In this document: positions 30,625-42,028 of the stretch, in pieces
How the letters are laid out: each line of letters begins with the position of its first letter
How positions within the stretch are numbered: the first letter of the stretch is position 1
Assembly: GCA_028274465.1 (NCBI GenBank)
Contig: CM051458.1
Coordinates: 31,632,692 to 31,696,691 of the forward strand
Direction: 5' to 3'
Length of the DNA stretch: 64,000 bases
From: Plantago ovata
Taxonomy: Eukaryota > Streptophyta > Magnoliopsida > Lamiales > Plantaginaceae
The notes under the pieces: generated by a model
Seen by the model: only the letters and a program-made list of their open reading frames with translations
What the model was told of the DNA's origin: nothing
Database searches by the model: none
Translations under genes and position numbers: made by a program

Positions 30625-32192
30625 TGTTAGGAAACTTGTAATTTTGATGAGCAATTAACCATGCTAAATTAAGGAAAGTCCAGTAACTAGTACTCTTAAG
30701 GTCCATAGGAATTTAGAATTTTAAGGACATTGTAAAAGAGGAACGTTTGCTGAAGACTTAGAATAGGTGCTAGATAGGTTGGTTTTAAAGCTTATGATGT
30801 ATCTTGTTTTCTGAAAAGAAAAACAACCTATTGAAGCATTTGCTGATGATGTACTTTGTTTTTACAAACAAACTATTGAAGCATTTAGAACCGCTCAGAA
30901 TCTTGAAGATTTCGAAGACTGAAGACTAGAAGATTTCTGAAGACTGGTATCTACAAAGGCACATGTTGCTCAGAAAGTGGAAACTTCAGCAACAGCATTG
31001 CATAAGTGAAAATCTAAACGACAGAGTAGGTTGTGCTTGCTGAAACTGAGACTGACCACTTGCTGATGGAACATATGTGACCTCTTGCTGAAAGTACTTG
31101 CATTTGCGCTCCAATGTTACTGTTTGAATTCTATTCAAATAAGCATTAAATGCAAAGCATGCACGCGAAGGACATGAAGACTAGAAGACAAACAAGGACG
31201 CTGCTGAAAGTACAAAAGCAAGATAGTGACATTTTAAGGATCAAAAGCCTTAGAATTTGAAATTCAAACGGCTCCTTATTTTCACTATAAATAGAGGTCA
31301 TCCGGCAAAGAGTTGAAGTGTGTCAACAACGTGATCATACTCTCACTTGTGCTTAAACTCACATACCCTTCAATACTCTCTACTGCCATTGATCCGTTCC
31401 AAGACTTAAAGCTTGAAAAAGCTACTTGTGAAGAAGTAGAACTCAGATGACTAAGAAATTAGTTAAGTGTTCTTTCTTTCTTTCGAACAAGAACAAGTCT
31501 TGACACCAGAAACAATCAAACTTGTTTACTGCAAAGTATTCAAAGTTTTGTTTCTTAGATTACATGTTGTAACTGAATAAGTTATAATTAAGTTATCTCA
31601 TCCCAAACCTCTCTAACTGAAAATACACCCTTACAGGCATGATATTCAAGGGGAACTTAATCGAGCATAGTTTTGCTGATTAAAAGTACCAAGTTTGGTG
31701 GAGAACAAGGTTGCGTTCTCTAGATTAGGTTGGAGACGAAGCAAGTGTGCTTTGGTTTCTGTTTGAATCGCTCTAGATAGGTGTTGTAAGGAACCTCAAT
31801 CTTATCTTAGTGGATACAGACCTAGAAATGACAAAGTGGATTAGTTGAGAGATTACGCCACTCTCAGATACCACTATAAAAGTGTTTGTGTGATTTACTT
31901 ACTGTACTTGGTTTTCAGCAAATCATATCTATCTGTACACAGTCACTCACATCACTTGCTGAAACCTTCATTTACTGAAAGAGCACTTATTGTATCAAAG
32001 ACTTCCGCTCTCTGATTTTAAGTATCAGCAAACCTAGTTACCTTGCGCTTGCTGAGAAAGTTAAGTATCAGCAAACTCATTACTGAAAAGTAATAAGCAC
32101 TTGCTGAGAAAGTTTTAAACGACGAAAGTTTGAAAATACTATTCACCCCCCCCCCCCCTCTAGTCTTTTCTTGTTGTTTAAAGGGACCAACA
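30625..32192 (+). repeat. COP-2 5' LTR (1,568 bp)
   Basis: TG/CA ends (TGTTAGGAAAC...GGGACCAACA). TATAAATAGAGG at 31286 is the promoter TATA box. A C-run of about 14 bases near 32145 is expanded compared with COP-1 and matches the G-run in COP-3 near 61983. Confidence 0.95.
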
Positions 32193-32194
32193 AG

Positions 32195-32206
32195 TGGTAT
32201 CAGAGC
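32195..32206 (+). other. COP-2 primer binding site (initiator Met tRNA)
   Basis: TGGTATCAGAGC starts two bases after the LTR. This is the standard site complementary to the 3' end of initiator tRNA-Met used by most plant copia elements. Confidence 0.95.
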
Positions 32207-32304
32207 TGGAGGTTCTTTAACCTTCAGCACTGAACCTAGATCCCCTTAGGTGCTTTCCGTAAATCACTCTCACTTGATCAGTTTGGTAGTGCTTTGCTGA
32301 CAGG

Positions 32305-33013
32305 ATGTCTTTAGGAGATGCTCCATTGCTGAAGCTGGAAAACTACGAAAAATGGCGAAACAACATGATGCTACATCTTGAGGCCATTAGTGATGAGATG
32401 GTCACTGTCATTAATGATGGACCTATTAAGATCACTAAGGTTGAAAGGAGTTTCCCTCACAAAACCACTGAAGCTGGAAAGGGAACTATATTAGGCGAAC
32501 CGACTGATACCGTTGTGCCAAAACCAAGAGAGGAATGGACTTCCGACGAAGCCAAGAGATTCCGTCTTGATGGCCAAGCAAGAAACATCATCATTCGATC
32601 AACTCCGGATACCATACAGTGCAAACTGTGGGGTGCTAAGACTGCTAAGGAAGCTTGGAAAATGGTTCAAGATCTTTGTGCTGGATCTGACAAAACCAAG
32701 GAAAACAAACTTGAAGTACTTAAATTAAAGTTTCAAAACTTTAAACAAGGTACAAACGAGTCACTGGAAGACTTGGATTTCAGATTCACAACTCTTGTTA
32801 GTGAAATGGCAGCCTTGGGTGTTGGAAATCTTTACTCAGATTCTAAGAAGGTGAAAACCATCATCAGAAGTCTGAATCAAGAATGGATCCACACTCAAAA
32901 TTTCTATTACAATCAAGGAATGCCAGATATTACACCAACAGAGTTGTTCTCTCATCTTGCTACTGTCAATTATGAGACAAAGCAAAGAGAAAATGTGTTT
33001 GCTGAAAAATGGC
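32305..33013 (+). CDS. gag: COP-2 gag, truncated by assembly gap
   Basis: It is open for 236 codons from the ATG at 32305 to the gap. The start MSLGDAPLLKLENYEKWRNN is the usual copia gag opening (a short lead, then NYxxW). WGAKTAKEAWKMVQDLCAGS and LKLKFQNFKQGTNESLEDL are the UBN2-type capsid core, followed by VKTIIRSLNQEW. The zinc knuckle expected near residue 280-300 is lost in the gap. Gag makes the particle shell and packages RNA. The preceding leader (32207-32304) has no competing ATG in a long frame. Confidence 0.85.
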
Positions 33014-33113
33014 NNNNNNNNNNNNNNNNNNNNNNNNNNNNNNNNNNNNNNNNNNNNNNNNNNNNNNNNNNNNNNNNNNNNNNNNNNNNNNNNNNNNNNN
33101 NNNNNNNNNNNNN
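33014..33113. other. Assembly gap (100 N)
   Basis: Exactly 100 N, the usual placeholder for a gap of unknown length. By comparison with copia structure the end of gag, the protease, the integrase and the start of the pol linker are missing, which is about 2-3 kb. Confidence 0.95.
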
Positions 33114-34941
33114 ACGCAACCTCCGTGCCTGCTAAGAACTAAACCACACAAGCATGCTGACAAGCGCTGCGACGAACCAATCTCGCAGAGACACAAATTC
33201 CCGTAGTAATGAACAAGTACATACTGAAGAGTCACATGCTGATGAGCAACATATCATGATCCAACAAACAGGAAACCTGTTAATAAATGGATAGAGATCA
33301 TCCTCTACGGATATGAATGGCGAGATTAATAAACGCAATGACTAGATCCAAAGCTACTCTGGACTTGCTGAAGAAGCAACTGTCGTAGAAGTAGAATCAT
33401 TGTTCTCTTTCTTTGTGTTTCAAAAATTGAACCTAAAACCATAGAAGAAGCTTTGAAGCATTCTGAATGGATAAAGGCAATGCAAGAAGAATTGATCAAT
33501 TGAAAGAAACAAAGTCTGGAAACTTGTGCCACTTGCTGAAGATAAAGCTATTGGTACAAGTGGGTGTTCAGAAACAAGCTGAGCGAGTCTGTGAAGTAAC
33601 AAGAAACAAAGCACGCTTATTGCTCAAGGTTACTGTCAGACTGAAGGATTGGATATGATGAGGCCTTACGCTCCAGTTGCAAGATTGGATGCAATTAGGC
33701 TTTTCTTGGCCTTTGCTGCTCACATGACTTCATTGTTTACCAAATGGATGTTAAGAGTGCATTCTTGAATGGTGAACTTGCTGAAGAAGTCCTAGAACAA
33801 CCCCTGGCTTTGAACTCCCTCAGAAACCAAGATGGTATACAAGCTTCCGAAAGCTGTATATGGTCTAAGCAAGCACCAAGAGCATGGTATGATACCTTGG
33901 CTAAGTTCTTGCTGGAAAATGTTTCAAGAAAGGTGAAGTTGACAAAACTTTTTTACCGAACCATGATGGTAAATTACTCTTAGTTCAAATTTATGTGGAT
34001 GACAGATTTTTGGATCTAAGGACAAAGCAACTTTGTGATGATTTTGCCAAACTCATGACAAACAAGTTTGAAATGAGTATGAAGGGAAAATTGAATTATT
34101 TCCTAGGATTGCAAGTCAAGCAACTCAAAGATGGAAAATTCATTAATCAAGCAAAGTATGCGAAAGAAATGCTCATAAAGTTTAGGATCAAAGAGGAAGA
34201 GAAACCTGAAAAGATCCCTATGAGTGTTGGTACCAAATTGGGCTATACTAAAGAAGATAAAAGTGTTGAAGAACACAAGTATAGGAAGCTCATTGGTTCC
34301 TTGTTGTACTTAACAACAAGTAGACCTGACATTCAGTATGTTGTTTGTGTGTGTGCAAGATTCCAATCTGATCCAAGAGAATCACACTACAAAAAGGCAA
34401 TCAAGATACTGAATATGTCAAAGGTACAGTCAATGTTGGATTATGGTATCCTAAAGATTCTGGACTAGAATTGGTTGGTTATTCTGATGCTGATCATGGA
34501 GGATCAACTCTTGATAGAAAAAGTACCTCTGGAACTTGTCAGTTTTTGGGTACTAGATTAATATCATGGTTCAGCAAGAAGCAAACCTGTGTTGCCAATT
34601 CATCCACTGAATCTAAATACATTGCAGCTGGTTGTTGCACAGCTCAAATCCTATGGATTCAACAACAATTTAGAGATTATGGTATTTCTGCAAAGAAAAC
34701 ACCAATCTTTTGTGATAATACAAGTGCTATTGCTATCACGCAAAATCCTAAGTTTCACTCAAGGACTAAGCACATTGATATTAGACATCATTTCATTAGA
34801 GATCATGTAGAAAAAGGAGATATTGAGGTTGTGAAAGTAGGCACTGATGATCAGCTTGCTGACATCTTTACCAAGCCCCTACCAGATAATAGGTTCACAA
34901 TGCTAAGGTATAACCTTGGATTGATTGAACTACCTCAATAA
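33114..34941 (+). pseudogene. pol: COP-2 pol fragment: RT and RNase H, multiple frameshifts
   Basis: Same protein as COP-1 pol. From the gap to about 34000 the reading is broken every 30-100 bases by small deletions (for example GTACAAGTGGG for GTACAAAGTGG near 33553, and CTAAGCAAGC for CTAAAACAAGC near 33867). The YVDD motif is damaged (GTGGATGACAGAT near 34000). After 34010 the copy is clean: FAKLMTNKFEMSMKGKLNYF, then a one-base deletion near 34412, then the RNase H part (SDADHGGSTLDRKSTSGTC, HIDIRHHFIRDH, FTKPLPDNR). The clustering beside the gap suggests poor consensus quality as much as true decay. Confidence 0.85.
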
Positions 34942-34960
34942 AGGATACATTTGGCAGAAT

Positions 34961-35317
34961 GCTGAAACAGGTATTCAGCTAGCCAAAGTATTCTTACTTA
35001 AAAGCTCCGTCTACTATTTCTTCTAAGAAATGATAGGTCACTACATGTTTGCTGAAACAGGCATTCAACAAGTAATTCCTTCAAAACGGGTATTTGTTAG
35101 GAAACTTGATCACTTGCTGAGACAGGCACTCAGTAAGAGAAAAACCTTAAGGATTGCTGAAACAGGCATTCAGACAATCAAAGATACTGAAACAGGTATT
35201 CAAGTATGAAGGAAATATTCTGAGACGGGAACTCAGAAAAAGAGCAAAACTCATTTCTCAGGTTTTACCAAAGGATATCTCAAGTACAAAGAATTTACTG
35301 ATACGGGAAATCAGAAA
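34961..35317 (+). repeat. Seven-hairpin array of COP-2
   Basis: Counterpart of the COP-1 array at 2073-2440, with the same seven hairpins in the same order (near 34961, 35050, 35114, 35155, 35187, 35219 and 35294). The loops stay ACAGGCA, ACAGGTA or ACGGGAA. Several arm positions differ from COP-1; for example the CTCAATAAG arm is CTCAGTAAG here, which improves pairing. Confidence 0.8.
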
Positions 35318-35703
35318 TATCTTTTAAACTTAAGAAAATATGAAATATCTAAGTAAGGGGGAACTTTCAGCAAGTATCTAGACTTTTGATGCAAACTCGC
35401 TGAAAAGATTCTTGTCTATTTCAGCAAGCAATCTAATCCCTTAAAACTCGGTAAATTCAATTTGTGACGTTAATCGGGCACAGATAAACTCGTAATAATC
35501 ATGACATGAAATACAATCGTGGCCATTGATTAAAAGGAGTTACTAATCTAACGGTTAATAAAACAAAAGAGAGAGAATGCTCTGACGGTTTTAGTTAGTG
35601 GGCCAGTACGCATTCAATGCAAAGGCTCCTCTAACGCTTGTGTTTCTCTGTTTTACCCTTGCTGAGAGCTCAAATCGATTGAGTTTCTCACACATCAGAG
35701 ACA

Positions 35704-35843
35704 CTATATAAAGAAGGAGTTAGAGAAATGACAAAATTCTTTAACTCACATTTCCTTTCTCTGCAAATTTTAGCCTGCATCTACTGTACCTCCGGTCAAA
35801 AAGCAAACTATCTTTTTCGTACAATTTCTTATCTATAAAAGAA
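35704..35843 (+). promoter_or_regulatory. Internal TATA box and leader of the COP-2 post-pol ORF
   Basis: CTATATAAAG at 35704-35713, 140 bases before the ATG at 35844, with the same pyrimidine-rich leader as COP-1. Conservation in two diverged copies supports a role, but promoter activity is inferred. Confidence 0.5.
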
Positions 35844-37921
35844 ATGGCACCAAAGAGACAGTCCTCTAAGTCCTCAAAGTCGTCTAAGGTTGACAGTGCT
35901 GAGAAACGCACTGCTCCGGTGACTACTCCGGCATCAAACACAACGAAAGTTGTGTTGAAAAACGATAGGATATCGGAAAAACCTATGCCTCCGTCATATC
36001 TTGACACTGCAAAGTGTGAGATGATGATGCAATGGGGTGGATTTGCAAAGGAGAAGTACATTAGATACTTCTATGAACAAGAACTTGATGATGAGAATGA
36101 AGAGGCGCTTGAATTCATCAAGCAGCAAGGCCTCATGAATTTCATATCTGCTCGCACTAAGCAAGTGAGCATGATAGACACAATGAAGTTCTACAATAAT
36201 GCAGAAATCCAGTCCCTTACTGATAGTAAAGGAGTCACTGAAAAAGTGATCTTTACTACAGTTCAGAACACACAAATCGTCCTGAAATGGACTGATTTAG
36301 CGGAAATCTTTCAGATTCCAACCACTGGAACTGAAGATGATGTCACTGCCACTGACGAAGAAATTGAAGCTTTCTATAGTGACGTCAGAAATGAGAAAAT
36401 GAAGAAAGGAGAGATTGCTCCCGTGACTTGGACAAAGCACGTTAAGAGAAAGCATCTCTGTCATTCACTTGGTCTAGTAGCTCTGCTACTAATCAAAGTT
36501 TTGGACTCCCAAGTTGGAGGAATAGACCAAGTAGGCCTGAGAAGATGGCCGCTGCTGATGCATATCCATGAAAATAAAACGGAACTTAACTGGGCTAAGT
36601 ACATTTTCAACAGGCTTGTTGATTGTGTCACTAAGTTCAAGGTAAAGGTAGAAGACAACAAGGTCTCACCTTCCTTTCCAGTTATGTATGGAATAAAGAT
36701 ATACTATATCCTTGAACATTTCAGGATTCAGCTGAGAAACCCATTGCCAATCAAGAAATCTGTATGCAATGTGGGAGATCCTTCTACAAGCAGAATGTAC
36801 CTAAGACTGCTGGCAAGAAACTCGAAAAATCAAAGAAGACAACAGCTGCAAATGTTGTCAGCACAAGCCAGCAAGAAAGGTATACAACAGCTGCAGATGT
36901 CACCACTCAGCAACTTAGAGATGAAACTGCTGTAGATGGTGGTGACAAAAATGAAACTGTTGTAGATGATCAACAAGGTACATGTACAACAGCCGTTGCT
37001 GAAAATGCAACTACTGACGTATCTGCTGGGAAACTGAAGAAATCTATCAAGAAAAAGAGGAAAGCTGATGATGACACTCAGACTGCAGCGTCATCAGCAA
37101 ATCCGGTACCAAAGAGGAAAAGGACAAGTAACACAAGGAAGAAAACACTGGCTCGCAAGTCAGTTCCTATTGTCCATGACCTCTCAGACAATTCCCAGAC
37201 AATTGCTGAAACGCAAGATCCAGTAGATGTTGACAAGGTAGTTACTGAAGCCTATGTCAGCAACATTGAAGTGTTTGCGGAAGCCTTCAATGATCGACTC
37301 AACGTTGATCCTTCTACTGAGAACAGACCACAAGGCAGTGGAAATGAAATTCCTGCCCAAGTCCCAGATATCTACATTGTAGATAATCTAGATGATCAAA
37401 CTCTGGAACCAACAAGTGATATTGCTGCTGATCTGCAAAATGCGGCACTTGCTGATGCTGCTGAAAAGATGGTTGCTGAACAAGCAACTCATCAAGTTGT
37501 TGAAACCCCGGTTGCTGAAGAACCAGTTGCTTAGACAGCAATGGTTCAAGTTCCAGAAGTTGCTGAAACACAAGAAGCACTATTCAACGACGCATCTCGT
37601 GATGTTGAGAATACTGGCCCAAGTTCACCAAAGACATCAATTGACAAAGTCCAGCTTGTACTGGAAGCTATAAGCCAACAAATGGAGTTGGAGATTGAAG
37701 AATCATCCAACAAATCCATTGATGTCTTCATGACAAGCAGTGAGCTTAAAAGTCAAGATGCTTCTGCTCAACTTGTCATTTCAGAGACAAGGGAGATTAC
37801 TGAAACCGCGCAGCTTTCTCAAACAGAGCACGACAAGAAGTCTGCTGAAGAAACAGTCCCAGAAAATGAAGAAACTGTTAATGCTGAAAGGAGTGAGCCA
37901 CAACCTGTCCTTCTTCAGCAG

Positions 37922-37996
37922 GTAGATAATTCAACCATCAGTAAACCTTCAAATTCTGAAACTGATTCTTTTGCTAATATTATGTTATCTCTACAG
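37922..37996 (+). other. In-frame intron-like segment A (COP-2)
   Basis: 75 nt, starting GTAGAT after CTTCAGCAG and ending TCTCTACAG before ACTTCTC. AT-rich, length a multiple of three, no stop. COP-1 lacks this unit. Confidence 0.4.
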
Positions 37997-38065
37997 ACTT
38001 CTCAAGATGCAAGTCAGATGGTTGCTGAAGCCTCTGCACCAGAATCAACACTCCCTGCTCAGCAG

Positions 38066-38137
38066 GTAGTTAATGTTTTTGGTAATAAAACTAAGTTTGA
38101 CAGCTTAGTACTTGTATCTAACTCAAATTTATTTCAG
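38066..38137 (+). other. In-frame intron-like segment B (COP-2)
   Basis: 72 nt, starting GTAGTT after CTCAGCAG and ending TTTATTTCAG before GATGAAC. Counterpart of COP-1 4487-4558. Here the bases before the donor are CAG, a better donor than the CAA of COP-1. Confidence 0.5.
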
Positions 38138-38215
38138 GATGAACAAATGGAGGATGCTACTCAAGCTCCTCAAGGAATGGAAATTGTACAACATGAGCTT
38201 GCTGAATCTCAGCAG

Positions 38216-38290
38216 GTAATTCATGTTTCAGCTTTGAACTCTAAAGCAATTATCCAAACCTATCCTGATCTAAATATCGTTCTTTTTCAG
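38216..38290 (+). other. In-frame intron-like segment C (COP-2)
   Basis: 75 nt, starting GTAATT after CTCAGCAG and ending GTTCTTTTTCAG before GCTCAAAAG. Counterpart of COP-1 4655-4729, with the splice-like ends conserved. Confidence 0.5.
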
Positions 38291-40495
38291 GCTCAAAAGG
38301 AGACCACTGAAGTGGTGCTCATCACTGAAGATCAACAAGTAAGTTCTGAGGAACTGTACTTGAACTTCAAAAGAATAACTTTGTCAAGAGTTGCTAAGTC
38401 CGTCAGCAACTGGCAAAGATACAGGCGAATGGATTTCTCTGATCTCCATCTTCATCTATCTAATGAGAAAAAGAGATCTTCTCTACTAAAGATCGAGACA
38501 TTCGTTCATTCCATACTTCCTGAGGAAATGTCATATTCTCAGCAAATGAGCTCAAGTCTGATGGCTCAAATCAGAGAGAATATGAAGGCAAAATTCAAGA
38601 GTGCCTCTCCAGCTGAACAAGCTGTGACGCTCAAGGGTTCATTTGTACCCGTGGTGGCTTATCCCCACAAAATAAATGAGGAAGAGGAAGTAACGAGTGT
38701 TGCTTTGTACAAGCATCTCGAGTTAGTAATTCTGACCGACGATGATGAAGAGGAAGAAGATGAAAATATTCCGACTGATCCCAGCGATGATGAAGGGAAA
38801 GATGCAAAGGACAAGAAAGACGATGATGATGACAATCAAGGTCCAAGTCCTGATGCTGGTGGCTTAAAATTGACAGTTGCTGAAAATACTCAACAAGACA
38901 ATCAGCAAGCTGAACAAACACAACCTCAACATGAATCTCAACCTGCTCCTGCTGCTGAAAATCAAGCACCTGTACAAGGTGCTGATACTGAAGAAGAATA
39001 TGCCAGAAAAAGGGCTGCCTTGAAAAATGGCAAGAGCCAAATTTCTGATGCCAAGGTCACTGATGCAAACCTTGATGATGAAGATGAATTGGATGAAGAT
39101 TACCAACGCGCTCTACAAAACAGTCTATTGATCCATGCAAGACACACGTAGGATCTAGAAATTGGTGAATCTTCAGGAGTAAGACCAAAGGAAGTCCCCT
39201 CCCTTCCATTTACTACAGGCGAAACTCCAGTCATTGAGTCTCAAACGTTGCCCTCAACAACTACTCAATTAAAATTAACTACTGGTGAAACTCCAGTTGT
39301 TGAGTCTAAAGTGTTGCCATCAACAACCACTCAACCAAAAGGAAATGAAGCTGCTTACTTAGGTTCCAAGGTTGCTGACCTTGATGAATATGAGGATGAC
39401 GGTGACTTATCAGCAAATGAGGATGAACAATCCAAAAGAGATCCCAAAGTGGTTCAAATTCCTCCTCCTGATTACATAAATGATATAGACGATGGTCTAA
39501 GAGGAGAATTGCTGATGAAGGATGATCAGTTTGCTTCAGAACTGAAAGTTCATTCCTTGACCCCAAACCTAGTGCCGTTCCCAAGAGTTGAGGAGTTTAC
39601 TCCTAGAATTTTGGCACTGAAGAAAGTCCATGATGCCTGCAAAGCAGAAGATGAGGCATTGCTTGCTGAGAGCCCGCTTGATATTGGAAAATTTTTGGCT
39701 ACAGTGCTGAGACGCACTACTACTCTTACGATAGCTCAAAAAGACATCAGTCTTTATCACAAAAGCTATGAAGAAGATGTTAGTCAAGCACTCATGCTCG
39801 CAAAGACCGCTCTAGTGAAGGCTCAGACTTTCATGGATGATAAGGCTGCAACAGAGAAAAGACATGAAGAGAACATGGTGAGTAGTCAAAAAGAGTTGTC
39901 AAATATGACTTCTGATCAGCAACAAATCATCATGAAGTATAACAGCTTAAGTACTCTTGCTGAAAACTGCAATGAGTTCTATTCTCTGCACATCACTCCG
40001 ATGTTGCAATCCATGTCTAAGGGGGAAAAGAAAAGTACCAGAAAGAGAAACCAAACCCCTCCTACTGTTGATGAGCCACTGCCCATAGAACCGCTTGCTG
40101 AAAAAGAGCAAAGTTCTAAAAGGCAAGCAGAATCTGAGTTAAATTCAGCAAGTACCAAAAAGAGAAAAACTGCTGCTGAAACTCAAGATTTTTGCCATAC
40201 TGAAAGTCATCAAAATCTGAATGAAGATGATGAAGATGATGATAATCAGACAATAGCTCAAGCCATAAGAGCTAGACCTTTAACAGCCTTAACTCCGTCT
40301 GGCCATTTAAAGCATTTCTCGTCTGACTCTTCAGCAAGAGATCAAGACAATGCTAAGTCAAGAAGAAGAAGGCAAAGACAGGAAGAAAAGAGGCTGGCCA
40401 ACATTGCTATTGGCTCCGGCATCGAGTATACAAAGACCAACAATGATGAAACCACTCAAAATGTGATCAGAAACATTCATGGTTGTTGGATCTTA

Positions 40496-41886
40496 TGATG
40501 AACGTATTTTTGACGCGTTCATCTTGTCTTTTTTTACCTTCTTTTGCTATCTTCTAGCCTTGTTTTTTGGTTAGTTTTGTAGAATAGTGTCACGTTTTGT
40601 GTTTTCTGCATTTTCAGGCACTTAGGTACGAAACGGCGTTTTTGGAGCTAAAAACGAGCCTTTTTGATGGAAAAGATGGCCCCGTTGAAGTTCCCCAATC
40701 TCCGTGGCTTGTTCGTGAGTGTTTGAGCATCAATAAGCATTGAGAAGGATGAGTCCAAGGCACCCGAGGGCCGTACGAGGGCAAAAAGATTGAGTTTGAA
40801 GACAAAAATCTGCCCAGGAGCCAAGCTAAGCGCCTGGAATAGTGAAGCGCTCCGCTTCATTTTCCAGGAGCTTTAGCACAGCAGCCAAGCGAAGCGCTTG
40901 GAGGGCCAAAGCGCTCCGCTTGGACTCTCCAAGCGGTCCGCTTGGCAGCGGTTACGTTTTCGGATTTTCCTTCTTAGATCTGATCTTCTGTTACTTTTTG
41001 GAGACTTTTTGAACATGAGCTTCGTTTTGGAGAGCTCCTAAGCCCCAAAACTCAGAGAAAACTCAGATACATTGTATTTTTATATTGGATTAAAGGTTTT
41101 GGCATAGGATTTCATCCATTGTTTCATCTACGGAGAGGTTTTCATCAATACCCACCGATTAGTGACAGCTTGGTGGTAACATTGTATCATTATCTCTTGT
41201 CTAGTAGTTTGATTTGATGTATTCTATTTACAATTCATATGATTTGATGTCTATGTTGATGAATATGAGTAGCTAAATCCTTTGTGTTGGTGGTAGAATG
41301 TAGAATATGCATGCTATGGGTTATGTTTATGCTTACATGAGATTGTGATTCAATCTTGCTGCAAATTCCTTCATATGATTCTTAGTTGCCTATAAAATAT
41401 ATTCGAATTGAGTATAGTGACAAACTCTTGGTCAATGAAAGCTATAGGATTGTATGTTAGAGATTTGCAGCATGCTAGATAAATGGTGCTAGTGACAAGC
41501 ACCTCTAAAGTATTGATAGTGGTCTTTTATGATGTGTGTCTTGAAAGTTACCTAGACGAGTTTCTTAGCAGACTTGATCGAAGGTTTTACGCACTGAACT
41601 TGTGAGCATATTCGTAACCCATGCATGTGTATTTGATTTCTACCACCAACCGTTTTCCAAACTTTATTACAACAATCTGATTTCTCGTTGCTTTGTTCTA
41701 AGAAAGCGATTCTACAAACATTTGAACTCGTTGTCTGAAATTACTAGCAAAAACCTCAAACAAGGCCACGTTAGGTCCCGAGAGAACGACACTCGGGAAA
41801 AACTTGCCATTGCACTCTAGTTTGTGTAGTGATAAGTGTTCTTTGGCTTTTTAAACAAATTTAATTGGTGAAAAACGACATCATCA
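40496..41886 (+). repeat. GYP-3 5' LTR (1,391 bp)
   Basis: TG/CA ends (TGATGAACG...CATCATCA). It carries five GC palindromes at 40810-40945, including GAAGCGCTCCGCTTC and AAGCGAAGCGCTT. It is organised like the GYP-1/GYP-2 LTR (GAGTAGCTAAATC and related phrases) but diverged. Confidence 0.95.
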
Positions 41887-41889
41887 ATT

Positions 41890-41907
41890 TGGCGCCGTTG
41901 CCGGGGA
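41890..41907 (+). other. GYP-3 primer binding site (Asp tRNA)
   Basis: TGGCGCCGTTGCCGGGGA lies three bases after the LTR. It is the exact complement of the 3' end of plant tRNA-Asp, as used by Athila-type elements. Confidence 0.9.
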
Positions 41908-42028
41908 CTTAACTCCTTTGGTTGGTGTCTTTGTTTTGGTTTTTCAGCAACATCTCTTCTTTGTCTCATTTCTGTCTTTTGTTTCTTTTTGACTTGGAAA
42001 CTCACTACTCTTCATTTCAGGTGAGTGC

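Larger units (their letters stand above)
35844..40495 (+). pseudogene. COP-2 post-pol ORF, first part (to the GYP-3 insertion)
   Basis: It starts MAPKRQSSKSSKSSKVD and is open to about 36772, where a one-base deletion (GGGAGATCC against GGGAAGAGCC in COP-1) shifts the frame. It continues in the new frame with two in-frame stops, TAG at 37532 and TAG at 39149. The N-terminal domain is intact (KWTDLAEIFQIPTTG, SQVGGIDQVGLRRWPLL, AKYIFNRLVDCVTKF). The middle holds three intron-like segments and long acidic runs near 38750-38840. Basic RRRRQRQEEKR-type and GSGIEY motifs precede WIL, where GYP-3 enters after TCTTA. It has about 650 bp (37290-38030) that COP-1 lacks. Confidence 0.75.
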
